64,000 bases of DNA from the NCBI GenBank assembly GCA_030626025.1, contig DAOUPT010000004.1, positions 1 through 64,000 on the forward strand, read 5' to 3'. The position numbers and the translations under genes were made by a program. Shown piece by piece: positions 26,539 to 35,584 of the stretch (position 1 is the stretch's first letter; the number at the start of each line of letters is the position of its first letter). The notes under the pieces were generated by a model. That model was not told the origin of the DNA, searched no databases, and saw only the letters and a list, made by a program, of their open reading frames with translations. The stretch is from Anderseniella sp. (lineage in GTDB: Bacteria; Pseudomonadota; Alphaproteobacteria; Rhizobiales; Aestuariivirgaceae).

Positions 26539-27486
26539 CTATTTCGGGTTGCGCAGCCGTGGGTTGGCCAAAATGGCCGCCACATCCGCCATAATAATGA
26601 GTACTACATATGTGCCGCAAAAGATCATCGCGCAGGCCTGAACCAGCGGCAGGTCACGGGTTTGCACTCCGTCAATCATCAGCTTTGCCAGGCCGGGGTA
26701 AGCAAAGATCGTCTCAACAATCACCACGCCAGAGACCAGATAGGCCAGATTGAGCGCAATCACATTAACGATCGGACCGATGGTGTTGAAAAACGCATGG
26801 CGCAGAATAATCCGTTTGCGCCGCACGCCTTTTAGAATAGCCATTTCGATGTAAGGCGAGTTCATCACATTAAGAATACCGGCTCTGGTCATGCGGATCA
26901 TCTGCGCGGCTACCACAATGACCAGCACAATCAGCGGCATGGCAATACCACGGGCCATTTGCCAAAAGGTATTTTCAGGGGCCACACTGGCAATTGCCGG
27001 TAACCAACCCAATTGTACAGCCAGGATCAAAACGGCAAAGGTTGCAATGAAAAAGTCGGGAACCGATATCAGCGCCAGTGTGCCAAATGTCAGGGAACGA
27101 TCGATCCATGTACCCGGGTACATGGCAGCCAACAAGCCCAATGCCACCGACAACGGCACAGAAATAAGGGCAACAAGCCCGGCCAGAAACATGGTGTTTC
27201 CAAGTCGCCCGGCTATCAGGTCGTAAATTTTGGCACCACCGGCCTTGGAGACGCCCAGATCGCCGGTCACCATGTTGGCCAACCAACCGAAATATTGAAA
27301 AATCAGCGGTTGATCCAGGCCGTTTGCAGCACGATACGCCGCCAATGTTTCAGGCGTTGCTGCTTGGCCAAGAACAATTGAAGCCACATCACCTGGCAAC
27401 AGTGATGTCATGATAAAGACCAGCACTGACACCACCCACAAGGTGACCAGTCCGATAAGAATACGTTGAATGACCATGCGTTGCAT
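26539..27486 (-). CDS. DppB-type ABC transporter permease
   Basis: A 315-residue permease with the usual first helix (ILIGLVTLWVVSVLVFIMT), the segment LPGDVASIVLGQAATPETLAA typical of DppB/OppB, and five further helices with the EAA loop EMAILKGVRRKRIILRHAFFN. The start MQRMVIQR at 27486 has GGGAGG upstream; the open extension to 27552 is not supported. A 12-bp stem-loop lies between it and the binding-protein gene. Confidence 0.93.
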   Translation of the reverse strand: MQRMVIQRILIGLVTLWVVSVLVFIMTSLLPGDVASIVLGQAATPETLAAYRAANGLDQPLIFQYFGWLANMVTGDLGVSKAGGAKIYDLIAGRLGNTMFLAGLVALISVPLSVALGLLAAMYPGTWIDRSLTFGTLALISVPDFFIATFAVLILAVQLGWLPAIASVAPENTFWQMARGIAMPLIVLVIVVAAQMIRMTRAGILNVMNSPYIEMAILKGVRRKRIILRHAFFNTIGPIVNVIALNLAYLVSGVVIVETIFAYPGLAKLMIDGVQTRDLPLVQACAMIFCGTYVVLIIMADVAAILANPRLRNPK

Positions 27487-27561
27487 GATTTGAACCTCCC
27501 ACCTCAAATTAGAGGAAACTGTTCCGCCACCTTGCTCTTTTTTTGTTGGCAAGTTTTAAAT

Positions 27562-27590
27562 CACTGGCCTGAGGTAATCTCAGGCCAGTG
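27562..27590 (-). other. intercistronic stem-loop after the binding-protein gene
   Basis: A perfect 12-bp stem (CACTGGCCTGAG / CTCAGGCCAGTG) with a 5-base loop lies between the stop of the substrate-binding protein gene and the first permease gene. On the transcribed strand it lacks a long U run, so it is more likely an mRNA-stabilising or partial-termination hairpin. Such structures keep binding-protein mRNA above permease mRNA in many ABC operons. Confidence 0.7.
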
Positions 27591-27610
27591 TGTATTGTTA
27601 GTGATATGTT

Positions 27611-29254
27611 TTAGACGTCTGTGCGCCAGGCAAACTCGGGCCATTCATAGCCACCAAGTGAACCAAGAGGCATACGTCCGATACCTTCAACTTTGTCGGA
27701 CTTGGCATCAACGTAGTTACGGTGAGCCGGAATGACCATACCGCTTGGTGGATGATCATCGCTGCCAACAGAGATGATTTTCTGCATTTCACAATACATC
27801 TCATGGCGTTTTGCAGCATCTTTAACACCGCGGCTTTCCACCAGCAACTTGCCAAGACGTTCGTTTTTCCACAGCGTGTCATTCCAGGGTGCATCAGGTG
27901 CAAAAGCCAGATTCATCATAACATTTGCTGTTGGACGCATGTTCCAAGTCACCACATTAAGTGGTGTCTTCATCCATACAGCGCCCCAGTAACCATCATT
28001 CGGCACTTTCTTGATTTTGAGGTCAAGGCCGATTTTACCGGCTTCGCGCTGGGCCAGCAAACAGATGTCTGTCATACCCGGAGCCACTTCAGCAACATTC
28101 AACTCAGCTGATGTGATGCCAGATTTTTTCAGATGGAATTTGGCCTTGTCCAGATCATGGGTGCGCTGTGCCAATTCTGAACAATGATCGGCGCCATAAG
28201 CGATATTGATCGGATGGTCATTACCGACAGTACCCTGACCCTTGAGGATCGACTTGACGATTTTCTTGCGACGTTGGATATGTTGAAGAGCCAGCACGAA
28301 ATCGCGATTGTTACCGGGCGATGTGTTGGTCATGGCGCAAATGCCGAAATAGGCACCCGAAGCAACTGACCAGATACCAACACCAGGTGTTGATTCAACT
28401 TTTTTGATCGCTTTTGGATTAAGGCCCTGCATTAAATCAATATCACCGGACAGCAAGGCACTCAAACGCGCTACTGGGTCGGTAATAGCTGTAACTTCGA
28501 TTAGATCAACATTACCTCCATCACGCCAATAATGTTCATTACGCACACAGATAGAACGCACACCCGGATTGAACTCTGTCATCTTGTAAGGGCCGGTGCC
28601 GTTAGCTTTCTGAAATTCCGTGGTGCCATCCTTGATGATTTTAAAGTGTGGCGTACCTAGAATAACAGGCAGGTCGGCATTGGGACCTTTCATGATTGCC
28701 TTGACCGTGTGACTGTCGACCTTCTTCCATTCCTTAACATCCGCCACCAGTGATTTGGCTTTCGATGTGGATTTTTCGCCGTAGTGACGGCTCATGGTGT
28801 AGATCACATCATCGGCGGTAAAATTGCTACCATCGTGAAATTTTACACCCTTGCGCAGTTTGAATGTCCACTCGGTATTATCAGGATTGGCAGAATATTC
28901 TTCAGCAAGCTCAGGCCGCGTCGACAAATCATCATTAATTTGTGTCAGGCTGTTGTAGACTGAACGGCCGCGCGAGTAGTCAATTGTCGAAGTATTCAGT
29001 CCCGGGTCCAGCGTATCAGACGGTCCATGCAGGTCGGACGCAAATTTTAGCTTGCCGCCCTTTTTAGGTGTTGCAGCCAGCGCGGTTTTTGCTGATGAAA
29101 CAATTGAGCCTGCTGCTGCAATTGTTGCACCGCTGGCCATCAGCCACGTCATAACCTCGCGCCGGGTTGCCCCGCGCTTCAGTCCGGTTTCAACAATTTC
29201 ACGGTCTGCGCCCGACAAACTGTCTATTGTTGGCAAATTTCTGGAATCTGTCAT
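27611..29254 (-). CDS. SBP_bac_5 substrate-binding protein with Tat-type signal
   Basis: A 547-residue periplasmic binding protein of the oligopeptide/nickel family. A long N-terminal tail leads to a twin-arginine motif (TRREVMTWLM) and hydrophobic core, ending near KTALAA, which indicates export by Tat. The mature part has the cluster 5 pattern: LDPGLNTSTIDYSRGRSVYNSL, WTFKLRKGVKFHDG, and GTGPYKMTEF. First gene of the transporter operon and divergent from a lysR gene. The ligand is not predictable; this family includes peptide, opine and amine binders. Confidence 0.92.
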   Translation of the reverse strand: MTDSRNLPTIDSLSGADREIVETGLKRGATRREVMTWLMASGATIAAAGSIVSSAKTALAATPKKGGKLKFASDLHGPSDTLDPGLNTSTIDYSRGRSVYNSLTQINDDLSTRPELAEEYSANPDNTEWTFKLRKGVKFHDGSNFTADDVIYTMSRHYGEKSTSKAKSLVADVKEWKKVDSHTVKAIMKGPNADLPVILGTPHFKIIKDGTTEFQKANGTGPYKMTEFNPGVRSICVRNEHYWRDGGNVDLIEVTAITDPVARLSALLSGDIDLMQGLNPKAIKKVESTPGVGIWSVASGAYFGICAMTNTSPGNNRDFVLALQHIQRRKKIVKSILKGQGTVGNDHPINIAYGADHCSELAQRTHDLDKAKFHLKKSGITSAELNVAEVAPGMTDICLLAQREAGKIGLDLKIKKVPNDGYWGAVWMKTPLNVVTWNMRPTANVMMNLAFAPDAPWNDTLWKNERLGKLLVESRGVKDAAKRHEMYCEMQKIISVGSDDHPPSGMVIPAHRNYVDAKSDKVEGIGRMPLGSLGGYEWPEFAWRTDV

Positions 29255-29382
29255 GTGGTCTTTCTCCCTTGGTAAAACAGTGTTTTTTTGATTGCATCTA
29301 TTCCCAGTTTCGAGTGTTGCGCTATTGCAAGCAAATTGGAACTGTAATAATAATCATAGTAAGTATAATTTGAGGTAATAAC

Positions 29383-30324
29383 ATGCTCAGACGACAGCTT
29401 CCATCACCCAATTCCCTGTTTACATTTGAAGCGGTGGCGCGACTGGGCAGCTTTTCAGCTGCGGCCAACGAGCTAAATGTTACCCAGCCGGCAATCAGCC
29501 GCTCGATCAGTTCATTTGAATTGCACTTGGGTTACACATTATTCAAACGTCATGGCCGCTGGATTGAATTAACGCAAAATGGCGACAAACTTTTTCGGGC
29601 AACTTCGACGGCGTTTAACACGGTTATGGATTCGCTGCGCGAAATTGATCATCGCGAAGACAATCAGGAAGCGGTGTCAATTTCGATGTCGCCAGTGGCC
29701 GTCAATTATTGGTTTATTCCGCGAATGGCAGCGTTCAGAGAAAAATTTCCGCGCGTCAGTTTAACATTCCGGGAATACTCCAAAGACAGTGAAGCCCTGC
29801 TGCGCGACGTTGATCTTAATATCCGGCTCTCCAACCCCAAAGACGCCGACATGCACCGCTGGCCTTTTGCTGATGAGCGAATCATCGCGCTGTGCTCACC
29901 CGAGTACTTGGCAACCAATGGAGCACTGGATAAAATCAGAAATAATCAGTCCCATTGTTTTCTTGAATGGCGCCAGCAGCGCTATGGACTGGATGAATTT
30001 TTACATGTCACCGGATTACAAATGCCGCCAAATTCATCATTCACCAGATTTTCAGATTACTCCAGCGTACTTCAATCGGCTGTACAAGGCCACGGTATCG
30101 CACTGGCATGGGTAACAGAATGCTCAATGCAAATTATTGCTGGCACACTTGTTCCGGCCTGCGCTCAAGTGGTTAAAACCGGCAGACGATATCATATCCT
30201 TGCCTCAAACCTTAACCCCATGCGCCCGGTTGTTGAAGATATCCGGGACTGGCTGATCAGTGAAATGCGCAGTGATGAAAAAAAGATTACCACCATTCTC
30301 AAGGCAAATTGGGATTTGTTCTAG
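29383..30324 (+). CDS. LysR-family transcriptional regulator (GcvA-like)
   Basis: A 313-residue LysR protein with an N-terminal winged HTH (FEAVARLGSFSAAANELNVTQPAISRSISSFE) and a periplasmic-binding-protein-like effector domain. PSPNSLFTFEAVARLGSFS is typical of the GcvA-like subgroup. It diverges from the binding-protein gene across 128 bases, so it probably regulates the ABC transporter operon. The intergenic region is A/T-rich, as expected for a LysR target, but I cannot fix a site. Confidence 0.9.
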   Translation: MLRRQLPSPNSLFTFEAVARLGSFSAAANELNVTQPAISRSISSFELHLGYTLFKRHGRWIELTQNGDKLFRATSTAFNTVMDSLREIDHREDNQEAVSISMSPVAVNYWFIPRMAAFREKFPRVSLTFREYSKDSEALLRDVDLNIRLSNPKDADMHRWPFADERIIALCSPEYLATNGALDKIRNNQSHCFLEWRQQRYGLDEFLHVTGLQMPPNSSFTRFSDYSSVLQSAVQGHGIALAWVTECSMQIIAGTLVPACAQVVKTGRRYHILASNLNPMRPVVEDIRDWLISEMRSDEKKITTILKANWDLF

Positions 30325-30330
30325 ACAATT

Positions 30331-30366
30331 TATTCCGCTCACGGCTATTCCTCGCCTGCTCGGGCC
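30331..30366. repeat. short intergenic repeat, copy 1
   Basis: This stretch just after the lysR stop aligns with 48754-48791 just after hslO. Both contain CGCTCACGGC, then TATTCCTC or TATCCTC, then TCGGGCCT; about 30 of 37 positions agree. Copies at the same place relative to two unrelated stop codons suggest a dispersed intergenic element. Confidence 0.5.
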
Positions 30367-30464
30367 TCCACTAGGGCGGCGCATAAGCACCGGGCCGCAG
30401 TCGCGACCTTGTCGTCATAGTTAGGTCGGATTTATAGAACCTTTTATGCTTAAAATGTAAGGCT

Positions 30465-31502
30465 CTAAACAGTTCCAACCCTGCGGTCTTTGGATGGGGT
30501 CGAGGCAAAGTAGTCTTTGTAGCGTCGCGAGAAATGTGATTGGGATGAAAACCCGGCAGCAATTGATATTTGCAAAAGTGACATGCCGGTGTGAAAGACC
30601 AGATATCGAGCCCGGTTTAAGCGCAACTCCAAATAATAACGATGAAGTGTTTTGCGCCGGTGTTTGGTAAAAAGCCGCTCCAACTGGCGCCGGGAGAGAC
30701 CTATATGGTTGGAGATTTGTTTTGATGACAGGGGGTTTTCTACATTGGCCATCATCAATTCAATTGCTTTTGCCAGTTTGGGTGAACGCCTTTGGGCCAG
30801 TTGCAGTTCAGCCTTGCGCTGCATCTCGCCCGGGGTCCGTGACGGGGAATGGATAAATTGTTCGGCGATTGCTGTAACAAGATACTCATCATTGGTCCGG
30901 GCAATCCAGCCCAGCATCATGTCCAGTGCCGCTATGCCGCCAGCCGCTGTAATTCTTTTTCGACTCATTTCATATATACCACCTGTCAGGATTGCTTTTG
31001 GGTGATTTTCGCGAAAGCTCTCTTCGTTTTCCCAGTGAATGGTACAACGGCAATCATCAAGCAGGCCGGCATTTGCCAATATTTCAGGCCCGGTGCTGAT
31101 GGCACCCATTGTACAGCCCCGACTGGCCTGCTTGCGCAACCAGTCGAGCAAGCGGGTTGAATTGGCCATTTTGCGATCGAAAAACCCGGCGCAAACAATA
31201 ATTAGATCGTACCCGGTTGGGCGCTCGGCAATTGAATAATCAGCCGGTATCGAAAACCCGCTGCTTGATCCCGGCACCTGACCGTCAACCGATAAAAGCG
31301 AAATGTCATACAACTGACTGCCAGCCAACCGGTTGGCAACATGCATCGGCTCGACCGTTGCACTGAAGCCGATCATCGAGAACCCGGGAACAAGCAGCAA
31401 CCCGACTTTTTGCGCCTCACTTTGGCTCACTTTTTGCGCCTCGCTTTGGCTCACTTTTTGCGCCTCGCTTTGGCTCGGTGATTTTACTTTCTGTAGCATC
31501 AT
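30465..31502 (-). CDS. GlxA/GbdR-type AraC regulator with DJ-1/PfpI domain
   Basis: A product of about 345 residues with an N-terminal class I glutamine-amidotransferase-like domain (VGLLLVPGFSMIGFSATVEPMHVANRLAG) and a C-terminal AraC double HTH (ISNHIGLSRRQLERLFTKH; ISIAAGFSSQSHFSRRYKDYF). This is the architecture of GbdR, CdhR and relatives that control glycine betaine, carnitine or arginine catabolism. It diverges from the dimethylglycine dehydrogenase-like operon and is its likely activator. Three in-frame 24-base repeats encode an N-terminal (SQSEAQKV)-type tail absent from typical members. The start is uncertain: MMLQKV near 31500 has no clear ribosome-binding site, and the frame is open further upstream. 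Confidence 0.88.
   Translation of the reverse strand: MMLQKVKSPSQSEAQKVSQSEAQKVSQSEAQKVGLLLVPGFSMIGFSATVEPMHVANRLAGSQLYDISLLSVDGQVPGSSSGFSIPADYSIAERPTGYDLIIVCAGFFDRKMANSTRLLDWLRKQASRGCTMGAISTGPEILANAGLLDDCRCTIHWENEESFRENHPKAILTGGIYEMSRKRITAAGGIAALDMMLGWIARTNDEYLVTAIAEQFIHSPSRTPGEMQRKAELQLAQRRSPKLAKAIELMMANVENPLSSKQISNHIGLSRRQLERLFTKHRRKTLHRYYLELRLNRARYLVFHTGMSLLQISIAAGFSSQSHFSRRYKDYFASTPSKDRRVGTV
31405..31476. repeat. three tandem 24-bp repeats in the regulator's 5' coding region
   Basis: Three consecutive 24-base units (31405-31428, 31429-31452, 31453-31476) differ at a single base. Each encodes eight residues (SQSEAQKV) in frame, so changes in copy number lengthen or shorten the N-terminal tail without shifting the frame. 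They lie within 110 bases of the divergent operon's start codon. Confidence 0.9.
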
Positions 31503-31585
31503 GTGAAAACATGAAACAAAATGTCGCAAAAATGCAAATAGAATTTTCAAAAATGAGCACACTAAATCAAAAAGGGAGTGGATTA

Positions 31586-34009
31586 GTGAAATCTCATGCA
31601 AGAGCGGTTGTCATCGGTGGTGGTGTCGTTGGGTGTTCGGTGTTGTATCATCTGGCCAAACTGGGTTGGAAAGATGTTGTTCTTCTGGAACGCGATGAAT
31701 TGACATCAGGCTCAACCTGGCACGCAGCCGGTGGCATGCATACGATTAACGGTGATCCCAACGTTGCCAAATTGCAGCAATATACTATCGACCTTTACAA
31801 GGAAATTGCTGAATTATCGGGTCAAGAAACCGGTGTGCATATGACCGGTGGTGTCATGCTGGCAGCTACTGAGGCACGGCTTGACTGGTTAAAAAGTCTG
31901 GTTTCCAAAGGTTCTTATCTGGGCATCAAGGCTGAAATCATTACTCCCGAAGAAGCTTTCGAGCTCATGCCGCTGCTTGATCCGTCACAATTTGCCGGCG
32001 CCATGCGCACCTATGTGGACGGCCACCTTGATCCGTCCGGTGTCACCCACGCCTTTGCCAAAGCAGCCCGCAAGCTTGGGGCAGAAATTGAACGTTTCAC
32101 CAAGGTGGAAAGTCTTGCGCAAACCAGCGATGGTGCCTGGAAAGTCACAACCAACAAGGGCGATATTATTGCCGACCATGTGGTTAATGCCGGTGGACTT
32201 TGGGCCCGCGAAGTGGGTCGCATGGTCGGGCTGGAACTGCCGGTTCTGGCCATGGAGCACATGTATCTAATTACCGAAGATATGCCGGAAGTCATTGAAT
32301 GGAACGAGAAAACCGGCAAGGAAGTTATCCATGTCGTTGATTTTGATGGCGAGCTTTATTTGCGCCAGGAGCGCAACGGCATGTTGATGGGGACATATGA
32401 GCAGGCCTGCAAACCCTGGTCCCCCAAGACAACTCCGTGGGATTTTGGCCATGAGCTGCTTGAACCTGACCTGGACCGGATTGCACCCTCTCTGGAAGTT
32501 GGCTTTGAACACTTCCCGGCTTTTCAAAACGCCGGTATCAAGCAGATCATCAATGGCCCTTTTACTTTTGCTCCTGATGGCAATCCGCTGGTCGGGCCGG
32601 TGCGGGGCCTGCAAAACTACTGGTGTGCATGTGCTGTCATGGCCGGGTTCTCACAAGGTGGCGGGGTTGGGCTGGCACTGGCCAACTGGATGATTGATGG
32701 TGATCCGGGCATGGATATCTGGGCGATGGATGTGGCCCGTTATGGTGACTGGGCGACACCTGAATACACCAGCAAGAAGGTTCAGGAAAATTACAAGCGC
32801 CGCTTTTCAATTCGTTTTCCCAATGAAACGCTACCGGCGGGCCGCCCGCTTAAAACCACACCAATCTATGGAAAACTCAAAGCGGCCGGAGCGCAATTTA
32901 ATGATGCCTGGGGGCTGGAAAGCGCCATGTGGTATGCGCCCGAGGGTGTAAAAGACGAGTTCTCGTGGTATCGCTCTACAGATTTTGAGCATATTGCAGC
33001 CGAAGTTAAAGCGGTGCGCGAAAGTGTCGGCCTGATCGAAATCTCCTCCTTTGCCAATTATACCGTAACCGGCGAGGATGCCCACGACTGGCTCGATACC
33101 ATGCTGGCCTGCAAGATGCCAAAAGAGGGCCGCATGACCCTGGCACCGATGCTGAAAGAAGATGGCAAAGTCATTGGTGATTTTACCCTTGCCAATCTCG
33201 GCGATGATACGTTTTTTATCGCCGGATCGGGCATCGCCGAAGACTATCACATGCGCTGGTTTGAACAGCATCTGCCTAATGATGGATCGGTGCAAGTTGT
33301 TGAACATGGTGCCAGTATGACCGGTGTCTCTATTGCCGGACCAAACGCCCGCAAGGTTCTGCAAGCTGTTACTGATCATGATGTCTCTCATGAAAATTTC
33401 AAATTCATGGCAATTGAAGAAATCAATATTGGCATGGCATCAGCCCTTGTCGGACGGGTTACATTTACCGGTGATCTTGGTTATGAAATCTGGTGTGAGC
33501 CGGAATATCTCAATCATATTTTCGACGAATTGATGGCCGCTGGTAAAGACTACGACATCAGATTGTTTGGCTCTCGCGCCCTTAATTCACTGCGCTTTGA
33601 AAAAGGATATGGTAGTTGGGGCAGTGAGTATCGGCCTGTTTATGATCCGGTCGAATGCGGTCTCGACAGATTTGTCTGCGCCGACAAGGAAGCTGACTTT
33701 ATTGGCAAGGCCGGGCTTGCTGACAACAAGCAAAATCAAAAGTACCGCCTGCGTACTTTTATTGTCGAAACCGACAACGCCGATACCGTTGCCAATGAAC
33801 CGATTTACTTCAATGATGAAGTCAAGGGCTGGGTAACCTCCGGCGGCTACGCGCACAATTGCGGCATATCAGTTGCCCTTGGTTATGTTCCAGCAGAGCT
33901 TGCTGACCAACATGACGGCTGGGAGATCGAAATAATCGGCAAACGTCAAAAAGCTGTTTTGCAACAGGAAGCGCTTTTTGATCCTGATAATTTAAAAATG
34001 CGGAGTTAA
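31586..34009 (+). CDS. dimethylglycine dehydrogenase-like FAD/GcvT fusion protein
   Basis: An 807-residue protein. The N-terminal DAO domain opens with the FAD motif VVIGGGVVGCSVLYHLA and ELTSGSTWHAAGG. A linker (FAO_M type) follows, then a C-terminal GcvT folate domain (about residues 430-800: GVSIAGPNARKVLQ, TFTGDLGYEIW, SLRFEKGYG). These enzymes demethylate dimethylglycine or sarcosine and pass formaldehyde to tetrahydrofolate. The GTG at 31586 has GGGAG 7 bases upstream and begins just before the FAD motif, so it is preferred over the open extension to 31478. First gene of an operon with MttB-like and DddP-like genes. Confidence 0.9.
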   Translation: MKSHARAVVIGGGVVGCSVLYHLAKLGWKDVVLLERDELTSGSTWHAAGGMHTINGDPNVAKLQQYTIDLYKEIAELSGQETGVHMTGGVMLAATEARLDWLKSLVSKGSYLGIKAEIITPEEAFELMPLLDPSQFAGAMRTYVDGHLDPSGVTHAFAKAARKLGAEIERFTKVESLAQTSDGAWKVTTNKGDIIADHVVNAGGLWAREVGRMVGLELPVLAMEHMYLITEDMPEVIEWNEKTGKEVIHVVDFDGELYLRQERNGMLMGTYEQACKPWSPKTTPWDFGHELLEPDLDRIAPSLEVGFEHFPAFQNAGIKQIINGPFTFAPDGNPLVGPVRGLQNYWCACAVMAGFSQGGGVGLALANWMIDGDPGMDIWAMDVARYGDWATPEYTSKKVQENYKRRFSIRFPNETLPAGRPLKTTPIYGKLKAAGAQFNDAWGLESAMWYAPEGVKDEFSWYRSTDFEHIAAEVKAVRESVGLIEISSFANYTVTGEDAHDWLDTMLACKMPKEGRMTLAPMLKEDGKVIGDFTLANLGDDTFFIAGSGIAEDYHMRWFEQHLPNDGSVQVVEHGASMTGVSIAGPNARKVLQAVTDHDVSHENFKFMAIEEINIGMASALVGRVTFTGDLGYEIWCEPEYLNHIFDELMAAGKDYDIRLFGSRALNSLRFEKGYGSWGSEYRPVYDPVECGLDRFVCADKEADFIGKAGLADNKQNQKYRLRTFIVETDNADTVANEPIYFNDEVKGWVTSGGYAHNCGISVALGYVPAELADQHDGWEIEIIGKRQKAVLQQEALFDPDNLKMRS

Positions 34010-34013
34010 TATC

Positions 34014-35555
34014 ATGGCGCGCCCAAATACAACGAGACGTGGACGCAGGCGTTCGCCGGACACCTCTCCACAAATCGATCAATTGCCATGGAAGCAACCG
34101 CAGATAAACTTTCCACCGCTAGAGCTTTTAAACAGCGACCAACTGGAAACCATCCATCTGGCATCTCTTGAGATTCTCAAAGATATCGGCATGGAGTTCA
34201 TGTCAACCGATGCACGAGAGTTACTTAAAAAGGCCGGAGCGGATGTTGATGAAACAACCCACATGGTTCGCTTTGACCCGGCCATGGTTGAAGAAACCAT
34301 CAAGACAGCTCCTTCAAGCTTTCGCCTGCATGCCCGAAATCCGCTCAAACATCTTGAGATTGGCGGAAATTATATCACCAATGGTTGTGTTTCCAGCCCA
34401 CCTAATGCGTCTGATATGGATAATGGTCGCCGTCCCGGCAATACCGTTGATTATCAAAACCTGCTGCGGTTGTCTCAATACTTTAACATCATCCACCTGA
34501 TTGGTGGTTACCCGGTAGAGCCGCTGGACCGACACGTCTCGACCCGCCATTTGCTTAACACCAGAGACATGATTACTCTGACTGACAAGGCAATTTCAGG
34601 GTATTGCCTTGATCGAACCGCCATTCGCGACGTTATAGAAATGACCCGAATTTCCCGACAACTGACAGATGATCAGCTGGATCAGGAGCCCTCATTATTC
34701 AGCGTCATCAATACCAATTCACCACTGAAATTTGATGGGGCGATGCTTAACGGTATCATTGAAATGTCATCACGCAATCAGGTTATTTGTGTGACACCCT
34801 TTACGCTGGCAGGTGCCATGGCGCCGGTTACGCTGGCTGGCGCTCTTGCCCAACAAAATGCTGAGGCACTGGCAGGATTGGTCATGACACAACTGGTCAG
34901 GCCCGGCGCCCCATTCGTTTACGGTGGTTTTACCTCCAATGTGGATATGAAGTCAGGGGCGCCTGCCTTTGGCACGCCTGAGTATATGAAAACAACTGTT
35001 ATCGGCGGACAGCTGGCTCGGCGCTACAATGTTCCTTATCGGACATCGGGTGTCAGTGCGTCTAACACCGTTGATGCCCAGGCTGCCTATGAATCCGTAT
35101 TTTCCCTTTGGGGCACGACGATGGGCGGTGGCAACGTTATCAAACATGCTGCGGGCTGGATGGAAGGCGGGCTGGTTGCTTCTTTTGAAAAATTTATCCT
35201 TGATGTAGACTTGCTGCAAATGGTGTCGCAATTCCTTGAGCCGGTCGTCGTTGATGATGAGACCCTGGGTCTGGATTCAATTGTTGAAGCGGGCGTTGGC
35301 GGGCACTTCTTTGGTACAGCCCATACACAGGCGCGATACAAAGATGCATTTTATTCACCACTGATTTCTGACTGGCGCAATTTCGAAAACTGGCAGGAGG
35401 CTGGCTCGCCGCAGAGCTCGGAAAAAGCCAACAAGGTTTGGAAGCAGGTTCTTGAGGTTTACGAGGAACCAGCGATTGATACAGCCATGCTGGAAGAGCT
35501 TGACGCCTTTATCGCCAAGCGGATTGAAGAAGGCGGCATTGCCACTGATTTTTAA
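34014..35555 (+). CDS. MttB-superfamily (trimethylamine/glycine betaine) methyltransferase
   Basis: A 513-residue TIM-barrel protein of the trimethylamine methyltransferase superfamily. Conserved segments include ISGYCLDRTAIRDVIEM, CVTPFTLAGAMAPVTLAGAL and PFVYGGFTSNVDMKSGAPAF. There is no in-frame amber codon, so it is a non-pyrrolysine member like MtgB, which moves a methyl group from glycine betaine to a corrinoid protein. No corrinoid protein or methyltransferase-2 gene is in the window. It starts 4 bases after the DMGDH-like gene, so substrate flow betaine to dimethylglycine to sarcosine is plausible. The acceptor in this organism is unknown. Confidence 0.88.
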   Translation: MARPNTTRRGRRRSPDTSPQIDQLPWKQPQINFPPLELLNSDQLETIHLASLEILKDIGMEFMSTDARELLKKAGADVDETTHMVRFDPAMVEETIKTAPSSFRLHARNPLKHLEIGGNYITNGCVSSPPNASDMDNGRRPGNTVDYQNLLRLSQYFNIIHLIGGYPVEPLDRHVSTRHLLNTRDMITLTDKAISGYCLDRTAIRDVIEMTRISRQLTDDQLDQEPSLFSVINTNSPLKFDGAMLNGIIEMSSRNQVICVTPFTLAGAMAPVTLAGALAQQNAEALAGLVMTQLVRPGAPFVYGGFTSNVDMKSGAPAFGTPEYMKTTVIGGQLARRYNVPYRTSGVSASNTVDAQAAYESVFSLWGTTMGGGNVIKHAAGWMEGGLVASFEKFILDVDLLQMVSQFLEPVVVDDETLGLDSIVEAGVGGHFFGTAHTQARYKDAFYSPLISDWRNFENWQEAGSPQSSEKANKVWKQVLEVYEEPAIDTAMLEELDAFIAKRIEEGGIATDF

Positions 35556-35584
35556 TTTTATGTTTTTAAACGGGAGAATGAACC

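Noticed and set aside
31405-31476. CRISPR-like array
   Set aside because: The 24-base units are directly contiguous with no spacers and encode protein in frame.
34014-35555. Pyrrolysine-type MttB
   Set aside because: The frame contains no in-frame amber codon and no pyl genes are in the window.
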